Below, in pieces: positions 48,478 through 59,809 of a stretch of DNA of 64,000 nucleotides. The stretch's first letter is position 1; each line of letters begins with the position of its first letter. The notes beneath the pieces were generated by a model that worked only from the letters and a program-made list of their open reading frames with translations, searched no databases and was not told the DNA's origin. A program made the translations under genes and the position numbers. Origin of the DNA: Sordaria brevicollis (Eukaryota > Ascomycota > Sordariomycetes > Sordariales > Sordariaceae); assembly GCA_033439795.1 (NCBI GenBank), contig JAUTDP010000002.1, forward strand, positions 1,240,001 through 1,304,000, given 5' to 3'.

Positions 48478-49521
48478 GTTGATTGGTGGCTGTATTGAGG
48501 TTCAAATTGCTGGTTTTCTGCTGACAGATGGCGGTACATGGACAGGTTCATGAATGGAATTGGGTAGTCATTGGATATATAGAACAGAAGGAAGTTGAGA
48601 GACCCCGGCGAATGCACACTTGTTTTGTTTTCTGTTCTTTCAATTTCCACCCAAAGCTTTTGATAGGTACCGAAACGAACAATAAAAAGAAAGTGCAATG
48701 GTTTGGGAAGGTCGCTGTTTACTCTTTCCTTAGCTCCTGCGTTTGCGCGAAGGGAAGAGACGGACAGGATGACGTCATGCGGGGTGGTTGTCCGATGGCT
48801 GAGTGACTTGAAGGTTGTGGCTTGTGTGGCGGCATTGTTGGATGATTGCAATCGGCGTGACGGGAACTGGGCATCTGGACTCTGAAGCTCAGCTCCTCGT
48901 GTGCTACCATGCTGTTCATGCAATCATGGTAGGTTTCGACGGTCATCGAAGTGTAGGGCTCACGGCTTCTTCTCATTTCGTTCACCACGAAATCACGGAA
49001 AGCGTCAACTCGTAGCCCTGGTGTGCCATACCTAGATCAGTTACACGTTGAACGCGACACCTTGAGTAATCTACGATTAAATTGACTCGGCAACACGACC
49101 TACCTCTACCTTCCATATTTTATTGCCGCATCTTCAAGTGCCCGCTTCTTACGTGCCGACTATCCTTAACACGATGCCTTCCTAAGTCGTGCCACTTCCT
49201 TTTCCAGAGCTCCTCAGCCCCAGCCCATATCCAGCATCATGTGGAGGTGTTGCTGCCCAAGACGCCATGAACGTTGTTCAGCTCTTCGACAAAATGCCGC
49301 CTCAAAAGGATGACGCCCTGTGATTGGTGCCACAGAGAGCACCGCAACCCCGCGCCCGACGCGTCGGAAAACGCAGAGCCACGACATTCATCTCCTCGTT
49401 GAAGATTGTGTTGGTGATGTATATGGATGGCTCTGACAGGGCCTAACTCCTTTCAATCACTAGTACTACCACCTAACCACCCTTGAGACACGACGTATCG
49501 AGTTCCCGATTGAAGGTCAAA
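48478..49521. other. Divergent promoter region between CDF and HET genes
   Basis: Normal composition. Frames on both strands are not supported by domains. It holds both genes' promoters and 5' UTRs. Confidence 0.5.
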
Positions 49522-51811
49522 ATGCGGCTCCTTCATACCCGCTTGCTTCGCTTGGAGGTATTCTTGGACGAAGTCCCTCCATACGCGATCCTCTCACACA
49601 CCTGGGGTGAGAAGGAGATTACCTTCCATGATTTCACGGCCAGCATGGATTCTGACAGGACAGGAGACGCCTGGCAAAAGATCTACAACGCATGCTATCA
49701 TGCAGCTCACCACGGCTGGGAATATATCTGGATCGACACCTGTTGTATTGATAAGAACGACATCACGGAACTTAGCGAAGCTATCAATTCCATGTTTCGA
49801 TGGTACGAGGCCGCTGAAGTCTGTTATGCCTACCTGGCGGATGTTACCTTTCCTAATAACGAGAATGATGCGACAAGGGGTGTTGATTTCCACGAAAGCC
49901 GCTGGTTTACAAGAGGATGGACGCTTCAAGAACTCCTGGCTCCACCGGTACTCGAATTCCTCGATTCAGAATGGAATCCAATTGGATCTAGAGATGATTG
50001 GGCTGCGGAAATTCAAGAGGCTACAGGCATCAGACGACAACACTTAACAGATTTTCACCGCTGCTGTATAGCTACAAAGCTATCTTGGGCCGCCAACCGC
50101 CTAACAACAAGGATTGAGGACCACTCGTACAGCCTTCTAGGCCTCTTGGGGGTGTATATGCCCTTGATTTATGGGGAAGGTAACCATGCATTTACCCGGC
50201 TTCAACACGAACTCGTTCGAAAGTATAACGACGAGTCAGTCCTTGCCTGGACCCAAATTTCCGGGAATTCGGATTCTTCTTCAACTTCAAAAGGTGACTC
50301 ATCAACTCAGGTTCCTTATCGTTCAGTTCGTCCTTTTGCCCCAAGCTGACTTCTATTCATAACTAGGGCTCGACTTGAGAAATGCTCAAAATCTTAGTTA
50401 CGGTGCCGTTCTGGCGTATTCGCCGAGAAATTTCAAGCAAAGCGTTGAACTCGAAACACATCGATACGATCGATCACGGCTCCGGTTTGAAATGACCAAT
50501 GCCGGCCTTGGTCTTCGGGCTGAAGTATTCATGAATGACGAAATATTTGGAGTGCAACACCCGATTTATCTGATCAGACTCAACTGTTCATATGTCGGAC
50601 GCGCTTCGCCAATAGTCCTGATTTTGCGGGATGCAGAGTCCGACACATCGTCCCGGTACAGCCCGACAGTCGACTCCTCACGGTATTTCCCAGTGACTTT
50701 CAGAAAGCTCCAACTTCCGGCCCTCGACTTGCAAACCGCGGTTGCTTCCATGGGTGGCCAATGGGTGAGCTGCGGCCTGCACGACATCATTATTGTTGAC
50801 GAGAAAACTGTTCCAAGCGCTCCTGGGCCCATAACTTCTAGCAAACCCTTTTGCTTTCTTCGACAACGGGAAGATGAATGGTACCAATTTAGCGAATTCC
50901 GACTCATGACAAAATTTGGATGTTTGCAACCGCCAACTATTTTACCGCCCATTGGCCGACCACCGGCCGCTCTACAGCCGAACCAAGCCTGCATGTTCAT
51001 CATGACAGTACGGGCCAATACTGAGGAACTACGCCCCATTCAAATATCGACTGAAGATACTCATTATCTCATGATCTTAAAGTCTGAGTCCCGCGGTCTC
51101 ATATGCGGCATATGGGATAGTCCCGAAGACAACCAGAGCCTGTATGATTCGATCGGAGGGGATTTGAGTGGACTATTTCCAACAAGAGCACCTGGGCCGA
51201 CACCCGAGACAGAACTACAGGTTTTGGTTTCTAAGAGATTGGGAAAGGACACGGGAGTCTCGTATACAATCAGCATCCGTCGCCGGGTGCTGGGGGCTGC
51301 TCAACGACGATCAGTTAGGATCCAGGACTCCAATGAACTGCATAGGCCAAGATACATTACCAACCTTGTGGAAATCTTATTCAAGCCTTTTGATCATGAT
51401 ACCGCTGCATCATTAGACAAAGATCATGGTGTGGAAGAACCAGACATGAGCGAAGACGTCCGGGAGCTTCTCAGCTACAAACCTGACAACCCTGAGGATA
51501 TCAAGAAACCTGACGGGTCTGCTGGCGCCACAGTTGACCAGTTCGTCCTTTTCCCACTGATCCCACATGAGGTTGACATCCTCGACGGTGACGATCACTG
51601 GGATTTTGATCCTCGGGATCCTGATGATGATATGTCCTTAGATGATGAGTCTTCAACCGCCCTCATCGAGATGTCATTCCACCTGCAACGAATAGGAGCA
51701 GCCTGGTCAGGGCCTATATTCATACCGCCTACACAGGGAACGATTCTCGAAGGTGCGTGCGGTCCACATGCGCAACATTGGATGTTTTCTCCAGGATTGA
51801 AGTTCAACTAG
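49522..51811 (+). CDS. HET-domain (heterokaryon incompatibility-like) protein
   Basis: Two exons, 49522-50293 and 50367-51811, with a 73-nt intron (GTGACT...AACTAG) that keeps phase. 738 aa. The three HET blocks are near the N-terminus: YAILSHTWGEKEITF (about 22-36), WIDTCCIDKNDITELSEAIN (about 76-95) and RWFTRGWTLQELLAPP (about 128-144). The sequence then follows the usual HET-E-like pattern (SWAANRLTTRIEDHSYSLLGL, MPLIYGEGNHAFTRLQ). The ~480-residue C-terminal half has no repeats or nucleotide-binding motif that I recognise. HET proteins trigger growth arrest or cell death when incompatible strains fuse; whether this copy does so is unknown. It appears intact. Confidence 0.92.
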
Positions 51812-52458
51812 GGCGTTAATTCGGATCAGTCTCCAGTCTCTATTATCGTCTGAGTGTCCCGCGTTCATTGCCCTAGTTCCAACAGGAACAGGCTGTTGAG
51901 CAGCCTCAATATTTTATTTTTCTTCCTCAAAGCTTGCTGGCCCAAGCAATGTTTCCTAGCAGATCTCTTTTCCTACTCTGTTGCTCGGATGATGAGGACA
52001 ATGGGCAAACTAAAATCCGGCCGGCAGCCTCCGCTATGTACCATGAAGTTTGGCATTCAAGGAAAAAGGACGGGTATCCTGGATTCTGTTGACAAAAATG
52101 AAAATTCCCTTTGGTATCTCTGTTGTACTTCAGCGAAGAAACCTAATGATCATGAACTTTAGATGTAACCGAGGGGAGGGCAAGGTCAAACGAGAGATAC
52201 CAGACCACAGAACATACAATCACCCTGCTTGTACCCTTTAAGTCTGATGTGACTGCAATTTGGACAAGACATGGGTATCTTTCTAACTGTACATCAGGTT
52301 TCTAGTCTCCTTGCAAACCATGCTCCAAATTTCTCTTCGTATCTACCCCTGTTAAGTTGTCCCTCCCCTTCCATCACCTCTCTCCCCTCACAAACTCCTC
52401 GACTCGAATCTCCTCAACTTCCTTCCCACCCCATTCCTCTCCAATGTTTCATTTCCAC
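51812..52458. other. Convergent intergenic region
   Basis: 3' flanks of the HET gene and of the minus-strand gene at 52459. No feature recognised. Confidence 0.5.
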
Positions 52459-53778
52459 TTACTCCTTCTCCTCACAAAACTCCTTCCCAGTAGGCGAAGC
52501 AGTAGGACTAGCCGGCGCACTCACAATCCCCATACTCCCATCACTCCTCGTCACCACACTCAAGGTCGTCCCCACTGACACAGTCGGGTGCACCAACACC
52601 CTACTACTTCCTGAACCTTGCCCCATCCCCTGAATATGTCCCAGCATCTGCCCCAAATCCTGCCCATTATCTCCTCCCCCATTTCCTCCCGAAGAAACAG
52701 GAATCACCACCACCATAGTCCCCGTAGAAGTAGCAGCTGGCTCGGTAACAGTATCGTAATTAACCAGCTCCGTAACGGTATTGCTCACGGGCGTGATCTT
52801 GATACCTCCAGTGTCCGTATCAGAGGTTGTGGTTGGGGATTTGGTGGTAACGCTGACGCTAGCCTTGGGCGGAGGACGGAAGGGATGTTCGGTCAGCAAA
52901 TTGGGAAGGGAGGTGGGGATGGGGTGGTCGTAGTCTACTAGGGTTGTGTCGATGATGCTTTCGGTGACGGGGATGATGGCTAGGTGCTCTGTGTCTGTTG
53001 TAGACGAGCTCGAGGTGGTGCGGGTGGTTATGGTAGTGGTTGGGGAAGGGGAAGAAGTGGTGGAAGAGATCGTGAAAGAAATGCTGCTAGAAAGTGTTGG
53101 CCTGCTAGATGTCGTAGATGAGCTCGAACTCGATTTGGTCCCCTTCGTAGTGCTGGTGACCATAGTCTTGGGGACACACTTCCCGTTCACCGCCGTCTCA
53201 TTCCGATCCGTACACTCACCCACTGGCCATGACTGACCCTGGCTAGGCGTGGGCACGCTGCCTGGGTTGCTTTGGGTATGAATGGGGGCGATGGTCTTGA
53301 TGACGGTGACTATTTGAGTCTCAGTCTGTTGGACGACTGTGGCCCAGACTGTCTTGGTCTTAACCGCCTCGGATGTACCGCTGTTGGAGCTAGAGCTGGG
53401 CGTAGGAATAGCAGGAAGCGAGCCGGGAAGGGTAGTAGGCTGATCCTCAACTAAATCCGTGACGGTGTCGCTGACGGGGATGATAGTCAGGCCCCGTGTA
53501 TCTGTATCTGTCTCGCTCGTGCCGGAGATGGTGAGGGTCGGAAGAATCCCGTGCAGGAGCGACGGAGTCAAGTGGGTTGAGTGACTGCCTGTGCTGACCG
53601 AACCCGGTTGAGCGTTGATCGTAGCTGCCGCATGCTGAATGCTTTGGGCGATTTCGGGGAAGTTGATCGGCCCGTGGGCGTTGGGGTTGGCTTCGTGGGA
53701 AGCTGCGAGGGAGGCGAGCGGGACGAGTGTGAGGAGCACCTTCCTGTCGAGGATGGGGTTCGTGTGGTGGGTCGACAT
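52459..53778 (-). CDS. Ser/Thr-rich secreted protein with degenerate repeats, 439 aa
   Basis: A single exon. An N-terminal segment MSTHHTNPILDRK precedes a hydrophobic signal core (VLLTLVPLASLAASHE). The rest is low-complexity Ser/Thr/Pro. Three degenerate units follow the pattern DT-x-G/H-L/I-x-I-x-PV-S/T-x-T/S-V/I-T/x-x-L/T-V: near 93-110 (TRGLTIIPVSDTVTDLV), near 265-283 (TEHLAIIPVTESIIDTT) and near 322-339 (TGGIKITPVSNTVTELV). THLTPSLLH and a CTDRNETAVNGKC motif match the protein at 42725. No membrane segment or GPI signal is obvious at the C-terminus (GKEFCEEKE). Likely a cell-wall or extracellular protein; function unknown. Confidence 0.75.
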   Translation of the reverse strand: MSTHHTNPILDRKVLLTLVPLASLAASHEANPNAHGPINFPEIAQSIQHAAATINAQPGSVSTGSHSTHLTPSLLHGILPTLTISGTSETDTDTRGLTIIPVSDTVTDLVEDQPTTLPGSLPAIPTPSSSSNSGTSEAVKTKTVWATVVQQTETQIVTVIKTIAPIHTQSNPGSVPTPSQGQSWPVGECTDRNETAVNGKCVPKTMVTSTTKGTKSSSSSSTTSSRPTLSSSISFTISSTTSSPSPTTTITTRTTSSSSTTDTEHLAIIPVTESIIDTTLVDYDHPIPTSLPNLLTEHPFRPPPKASVSVTTKSPTTTSDTDTGGIKITPVSNTVTELVNYDTVTEPAATSTGTMVVVIPVSSGGNGGGDNGQDLGQMLGHIQGMGQGSGSSRVLVHPTVSVGTTLSVVTRSDGSMGIVSAPASPTASPTGKEFCEEKE

Positions 53779-54674
53779 TTTGTCGGAATGGCTGGAAATG
53801 TGGAAGTTTTCTCGTTATCGTGTTTATTCGGGTGTAATAAGTAAACTTCGCCGACGACGGGAAAAGAAAGAGAGCAACGAATTGTTGAGGTCGAGGGTCT
53901 TTTAAGCACCTTCGTGGCCAGGAATCAGCTGGGATAACTGTGAGCAATCAGGTCCAGGGACTCTTCATCGACGAAGCCTTTGCAACCCTCACACAAGTGA
54001 AGAGAGGCATGGGTTATTTCACTTGCCGGTTGTGAAGGTAGTTCGTCACCATGTTTGACTCGACCTCTTCATCCGAGATGTTAGGTGCTGACCGTGAAAC
54101 CTGCTGTTGGTGACAAACCTGATGATCATGTCAGAGGAGCCAAACACTTCAGGAACCTTCACTCAACGTGAAACACGTACCAGTGTGCTTGTTTTGCATC
54201 ATCAGAACTTTGTCTGATTGACACATTCGCTGGGTGTATGGGAAGTGCGAGCCATTTCAATACCTATACTGGATGCAGAGTGAAGAAACATGCCCCAAAG
54301 TGAGTAACCCCGAACAGCAATTCACTTTCTCTTCAAGGGTCAAGGGCAACAAGTTAGCTGTTCTAGTGTAAGGGGTAAATCATTGGTTGCTGAAGGACAA
54401 GAATAAGAATGATGCGACCAAAGAAGCGTATACGGCACCGCAAAGCTAGATGGACCTTTTGGACAAGGTGGAAGTTTCACGGCCTTGATACAATGGCCAA
54501 TAGTATGTTCATTACAGCATTCTGCAAAAGTTATTCATGTACAAAGAAGTTCTTCCAACCCATCAGACCCTTCAAACAGCCCAAAATCAGGCAGTCTTCT
54601 GGGTACTCAGGGCCTCATCATCACCACTCGCACCATCCTTCAACAGCCACACCCCCATTCACCCCCTGACTAAC
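53779..54674. other. Intergenic, no gene seen
   Basis: Upstream of the Ser/Thr-rich gene and downstream of the esterase gene, both minus strand. No supported feature. Confidence 0.5.
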
Positions 54675-55702
54675 TTAGAGGCACTGAGAGTACCACTGGT
54701 TAGAAGCCTGGCAAGTCGACCCAGACTGGCAGCAAGTCGGTCCCGTCCAGCCCTGTCCACCGCACTGTCCCCACTTGGCCGCGCAGTTCCCTGTGCTAGG
54801 CTGGGTAGGAGTAGGGTTGGTAGGCTGGGTGGGAGTAGATCCACCGTCGCCACCACCGCCGCCGCTGGTGTTGAGCTTGGACTTGACGAAAGCGAGAGCC
54901 TGCTGGCCGTACTTGGAACCGTAGCTCTGGTGAACATTCCCGTCGTTGCCGGTGCAGCAGTAGGGGTCGGGAGAGTCGCAGTAGTTCTGGAGCTTGGAGG
55001 CCGAGGCGCAGGTGTAGCCGACTGGGCGGGGGGCGAACTGTGACGAGTAGGTGGTTAGTTGACAAGAACCAAGCATGAGGGAGGGGAAGGGAAAAAACGT
55101 ACGCCGTAAGCCGTGCATGTTCCGACATTGTAGGACAGGCCAGCGCGGTAACGGGGGTTGCCCATCATGATGACGGCCTTGACCTGGTTAAGGGCGCTGG
55201 CGTTGATGCCGGGGGTGCTGGTGGTGATCCCGGAACCAGAGTCGGGGCCACCGCAAACCGCGTTGTCCATGATTTGACCGCCCTGTTTGTCACACATGTT
55301 AGAGAACGCCATCCACAGAACTCATAGGAAGTGACGCACCTGAGAGTATCCAACAAGGACAATCTGGGTGTTGGGGCACCGGGAGTGGAGGTTGTTCACC
55401 GCCGTAGCCACGGCGTTGGTGCCCTGTCTGGCCGAGTCACCATATTGGATGCCGCCGCAAGAGGACTGACCACCGCAAGCCGGGTAGGAGATGGCCTCGG
55501 AGGTGGCGCCGGGGTAGGCCTGAAGGATCAGGTTGACAACGACACCGGCGGTACCGTAACCCGGAGAGACGGTGGTCTCACGAGCACCGAAGACGTGGAT
55601 GGAAGGGCATGACTGACGCTCCTCGAGCTCGATAGGGGAGGCACCGACGAGAGCCGAGCGGGCCAAGAGGAGGAGGTAGGCAGCTTTGGGAGAGGGCCAC
55701 AT
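54675..55702 (-). CDS. Acetylxylan esterase-like CE5 enzyme with CBM1
   Basis: Exons 55702-55340, 55282-55103 and 55037-54675; introns 57 nt (GTGCGT...AAACAG) and 65 nt (GTACGT...CACAG). 301 aa. A signal peptide (cut near VGA-SPI) and short pro-region ELEERQ precede a cutinase-fold catalytic domain: start [13 protein letters not shown], catalytic Ser120 in GYSQGG spanning the first splice junction, Asp205 in DSPDPYCC and His217 in NVHQSY. Asp and His are 12 apart, as in CE5 acetylxylan esterases. A Gly then Thr/Pro linker leads to a C-terminal CBM1 ([15 protein letters not shown]...WYSQCL), which binds cellulose. Likely secreted to deacetylate xylan during plant-wall breakdown; a cutinase activity is less likely given the CBM1. 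Confidence 0.95.
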
Positions 55703-57728
55703 GTTGATATTCGGTGCTGGTGGTAGATGATGAAGTTGCAGTAGATCTATGCTTGGACTTGTCGATCTATCTGTCTGGAAGGAGGGTGGACGAGGTGTAG
55801 TTATACTCGGCGGTCAACCCAGAAGCCAGACATTATTGAGACTTCTAAGCATAATGTTGACGATTTCACCGTTGTTGCGGAGACCATGTCGCCGCTCTCT
55901 GACCGAATACGCATCAGTTGCATTCCGCTCCTCCGCAACCAGGCCAAGGACACCATGACTACCCTGATCCAGCTCCTGATTGCATGAAAATAGTAACGCT
56001 CCGAAGGTCCTTTGTGGTTCTGTAGTCGAGTGAGTGTCTTGGATGGTCAACCGGGTAAAGCTGGGCGCTGCCAGGTTGTCAAGGGGGGCAACATTGTTCG
56101 AAGAGCCTCCGTGGAATCCTTGTTTCTGGAATGTTTCCTTCGCTTGATGGAATGTCTTGTTTTCGGTTGACCTAGCCCTGTCCAAAGTTCATGCATCATA
56201 GCATGGCTTGGGGTCCTGTCAATCTGGGGATGCTTGGGTTGCATTGGTCTTTTGAACCGGCATTGGATAAATTCAAGCGGGCGTGACCACGCGTCGAGGG
56301 GGGCCCGTTACCCCAGATTCGAGGATCGCAGCCACCTCGATTGCGGCCTGCTTGTTTCCGGTGGCACTCAGCTAGGTTGGTCAATAGAGTTGAGATGTTG
56401 GACACCCTTTTCGCGGGGAAGACATCGAGGCCGACGACAACAACAAAGAAGGCGAATGCGGCAGGCGAGATCCGAGCACGAGGAACGGGCGTTTGGCCTT
56501 TAGGCTCAATTGACCAAGCATCCACCGCCAATGCGACCTTGGCCAGGACGGGTAGACGATTTCGACGTTTCAGGACACGGACATGTTTCCGCTTCTCGAA
56601 AGGGAATCGTCGATGATGGAGATGTTGAGGCTTGACCATAGGGATTGGTGTTTCGAGGTCAGGTCAGGTGGTTTGACGACGGTGAGGATGGGCAAAAGGG
56701 CTTGCAATCAGCCCACGGTCGAGGAGTGGTGGAACATGATCCTCAGTACGATCTTCTTCGAACAAGCTCTATAAAATGTTAGAACCCAAAAAGTCTCGTG
56801 AATTCGCTTTTTTTTACTTTTGGATCTCTTACATTGAATTCCCAATGTCAATTTTCGGTTTCGTTGTTGTTTGCTCTTCATGCCCGATGTTTCGATTTTT
56901 TCGTCGAATCTCATTCAACATGTCCGGTCAACGTCGTTGTTGAGCCGGTCATAGCGGCGCCCCCGTAGCGCGCATTCACGTGCTACCGTGAGGTGCTACA
57001 GTGACATGCTTACCTAATCCCAAGCGCGCTACAGGCAAGCACAGCGCTGTTTGTGTCCATTGTGGTCAACGACATCCCGTCGGTCCCCTCGCCCCGTCCT
57101 TGACAGCCTCGACATTTGTGTATACCCGAGTTCGTGTAAATAACTTAAACCGGATCCTGATCCAGCACCGGGATTTCCATTCCATTATCTAATAAAGGGC
57201 GTCCTTTCTCCTTCCCAATAGTATCTTTCTCATTCTGGTTGTTTGGACCCCTCACCTACTGACGGCTCAGCCACCGATCGCATTTCCTCCATAGGTAGGT
57301 ACCTGTTTGCCAGGCTTCCACGGCAAGCGGCCTACACTTTCCTAGCTACCTAACCAGCTGATACCACGAGATTCAAAATAGTCGACATCAGAAGTAACAG
57401 GTTCGCGAGATACATTCTAAAGACCAGGACTCATGCGGGTTTCCGGAGTGTGGACAGCGGTTTCGTCGGAGGGACAATATGCTTAAACACTGCCGGGGGA
57501 TGAAAGCAGAGATAACGCCCCTGTAAAGAGGCGACGAAAGAGGTCCCACGAAGAGCTAGGAACCTGAATTCTGCGGTTACCGCGCGTCAGGTGAAGGCAG
57601 TATCATTCATGACTAGCAGTAGATGGGCAAATGTCAGCGATTGAACCGAAAACGTCGAGAATAAGACTCCTTTTTCAGGTCATTGTATGCTATGTCCGAC
57701 TTCACAGTAACTTCCAATTACTGTTTCC
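55703..57728. other. 2-kb intergenic region, no gene supported
   Basis: Normal composition with overlapping short frames on both strands, none with a domain or consistent splice sites. It includes the esterase promoter (55703 onward). Confidence 0.45.
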
Positions 57729-58861
57729 TCATTGTTCCGGAATATCCCATCCGTCTGTCGGCGAGAACTCTGAGTTCTGGATCGAACGACGAATGGCATC
57801 CTGTTGCTTTAGATGAGCGCACATATGTCTGTCCTCTTCCGGTATCAAGCCTCCATGCTTATCCTCTTCCATTTTCCGATCCTCGAAACACTTGAGGCAT
57901 ATGCTGGTTGGGATCTCACCCCACCCCACAAGCTTGTGACGAATTGTGTTCTCGTAACAAGGCGAACGACCGTGTTCGCAGTAACCACATTGACGCTTTC
58001 TGAATCGAGCGAGGGAAGTAGCGACCGGCACCAGCTCCCTGATCATGTCCTGTATTGGAACATAGAAGTTGCTTTTCTTGACGACCAGGTGCGTATAACT
58101 GATTGACAGTCGCTTAAATGAGTCCTCAAGAACCTGTGACCAAGCGCATGCACACTTAGTGTCAGCTACTCCTTCCATTATAATGTTTTGGAGGCGAGTT
58201 CGAAGGTTGAAAGACCGCTCTGACATTAGCACTATCCATCGGAGGAACTGTTAGTCTCGTTCATATGGTGAAAAACAGGAAACTAGATTCTGGACAACGT
58301 ACGCAACAGCCGTGGATGCAGAACTTCCATCAGATCTTCGTCCTCATTAAAAGGGTCATAACTGCCTTCATGAGTAATCATGACCTGCCAAGTGAGCTTT
58401 GGGAAGACTTCGTAGCTCTTCAGCAAGAATGCCGCGGCAACAAGATACATTCGGTCCTTCGAGGTCGTTTCGGGAACGACCTAGCATAGCCACTTGTCCG
58501 TAACCAGCCGCATTGCCGTACTCAAGTCGTATTTATCAATAAGCTGGGCAGCCTTGAGGACCTTTTGGCCACTCATTTCCTGGAAAGGAACCATGTCGAT
58601 ACGGTGGTGGAGCGCATAGCAGATAGTCTCCATGACTTCGGGATTGTCTTCGGGAAGCTCGATATCCTTGGGTGACCCCGGTGAAAGCGTCCGGGTGCTT
58701 TCGATCCAAGGGGGCGAAAACATTGCGTTGAAGACTTTGGAGGCGGAGCGAAGGATTGTGGAGGAGACCTTGAGATGCAATGGCTTCTCGTCAGGAGGAC
58801 CGACGACGAGGACAATATCGCCAGTTGGGCAAATTTCGGTGACCGTCGAGTCGTCGCCCAT
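57729..58861 (-). pseudogene. BTB/POZ-domain gene with one in-frame UAG
   Basis: Frame from ATG 58861 through 58303, then an 83-nt intron (GTACGT...AATGTCAG, 58302-58220) and exon 58219-57729: 349 codons. The BTB domain is at about 15-125 (GDIVLVVGPP, LKVSSTILRSASKVFNAMF, LPEDNPEVMETICYALHH, LIDKYDLSTAMRLVTDKWL). Codon 127 is TAG (58483-58481); the same frame then continues with RMYLVAAAFLLKSYEVF, as expected for BTB proteins. The C-terminal part has CxxC pairs (CGYC, CLKC) and more Cys/His, a possible zinc site. UAG could derive from CAG by a CpA-to-TpA change on the coding strand. Whether it is a dead gene, is read through, or is edited cannot be told from DNA. BTB proteins mediate protein-protein contacts, often with Cullin3. 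Confidence 0.75.
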
Positions 58862-59046
58862 ATTGTCGGCTGCCTACAAGGCCCCTTTGCAAAAAAGTAA
58901 AATTGGAGGCTGGTCGAGGACGGAAGTTTTGAATAATCTGAAGAACTGGAAGGAGGAGCTGGAAAGAAATTTGAGAAGGTGTCGAGGAACGAACTCGGGC
59001 GACCACTACCTTATCTAGTAAAGTAGACCTACAGGTACGTAGGTAG

Positions 59047-59054
59047 GTACCTAC
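59047..59054. repeat. 8-bp target duplication GTACCTAC (left copy) of MITE-2
   Basis: GTACCTAC at 59047-59054 is repeated at 59317-59324, directly outside both inverted repeats. Confidence 0.8.
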
Positions 59055-59316
59055 CGCATTATTTCGGGCCATCCGGATCGAGGAAACTTAGGTAAGAAGG
59101 CTTAATCTGGCAGAAAGTTGAAGCATACTGCAACGTTCATGCCCACCAAAATCTAGTGCATGGTATTGATCCTAGAGTCTTCCAGTCTCCAAAGCTAACA
59201 TTTCCTGCCCTTCGTGCAGGAAAGAAAAGCCGTCTTCGCGCAGTATACTTGACAGTTCTGCTAGATTAAGCCTTCTTACCTAAGTTTTCTCGATCCGGAT
59301 GGCCCGAAAAAATGCG
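59055..59316. mobile_element. MITE-2, 262 bp, 61-bp inverted repeats
   Basis: Arms 59055-59115 and 59256-59316 are inverted copies with three mismatches in 61 nt, starting CGCATT. Weaker complementarity continues inward (CATACTGC against GTATACTGC). The interior has a small hairpin TTTCCTGC-CCTTC-GTGCAGGAAA. No coding capacity. An 8-bp target duplication suggests a hAT-type source. Not RIPed. Confidence 0.88.
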
Positions 59317-59324
59317 GTACCTAC

Positions 59325-59809
59325 CTAGCTCTAGGTACCACGGGTGCTTGTGACCCGATATGCAAACGCACCTTGCTGATGATGTGGTTGAGCGCCAACT
59401 TCTCCTTCCTCGGTTTACCGTGCATGCCGCAAGCCACACATTTGTTTGATATCAATGAGGCATGTCTTTGGCTTGCAGTCTGCGTGCAAAGTGGCTGACA
59501 CTCGCTTAACGATCCGGTGGGCCACGAGACCAAACATTATCCCCTTTTCGTTGTCTGCCCTCCTCCCTGTCTTTTGTCCTTACTGTTTAGTCTTGGCCTT
59601 TTTTGCGGACAAGACAATGGTGGCCCCAATCTGAGTTTACGCCTTCATTTCCGCTCAGTAGTCAGCACATGTCTCCTATTGAGCCAGAGATTCAATGTCG
59701 AGTTTACCTCTACTAAAACAACTGGAATCAAGTATCAGCATATCCGTGAATCCCCCTACCATCACATATACTCGTTGGGACTAGAAACGTCTCCCAACCC
59801 TTAGCGCAG
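59325..59809. other. Intergenic, no gene seen
   Basis: Normal composition up to the RIP boundary near 59810. A small hairpin CCCAACCC...GGTTGGG lies at the boundary (59795-59823). Confidence 0.45.

Noticed and set aside
48156..48923. 255-codon minus-strand frame overlapping the CDF gene start
   Set aside because: Mostly out of frame with the CDF protein and without recognisable features; the promoter side is more likely non-coding.
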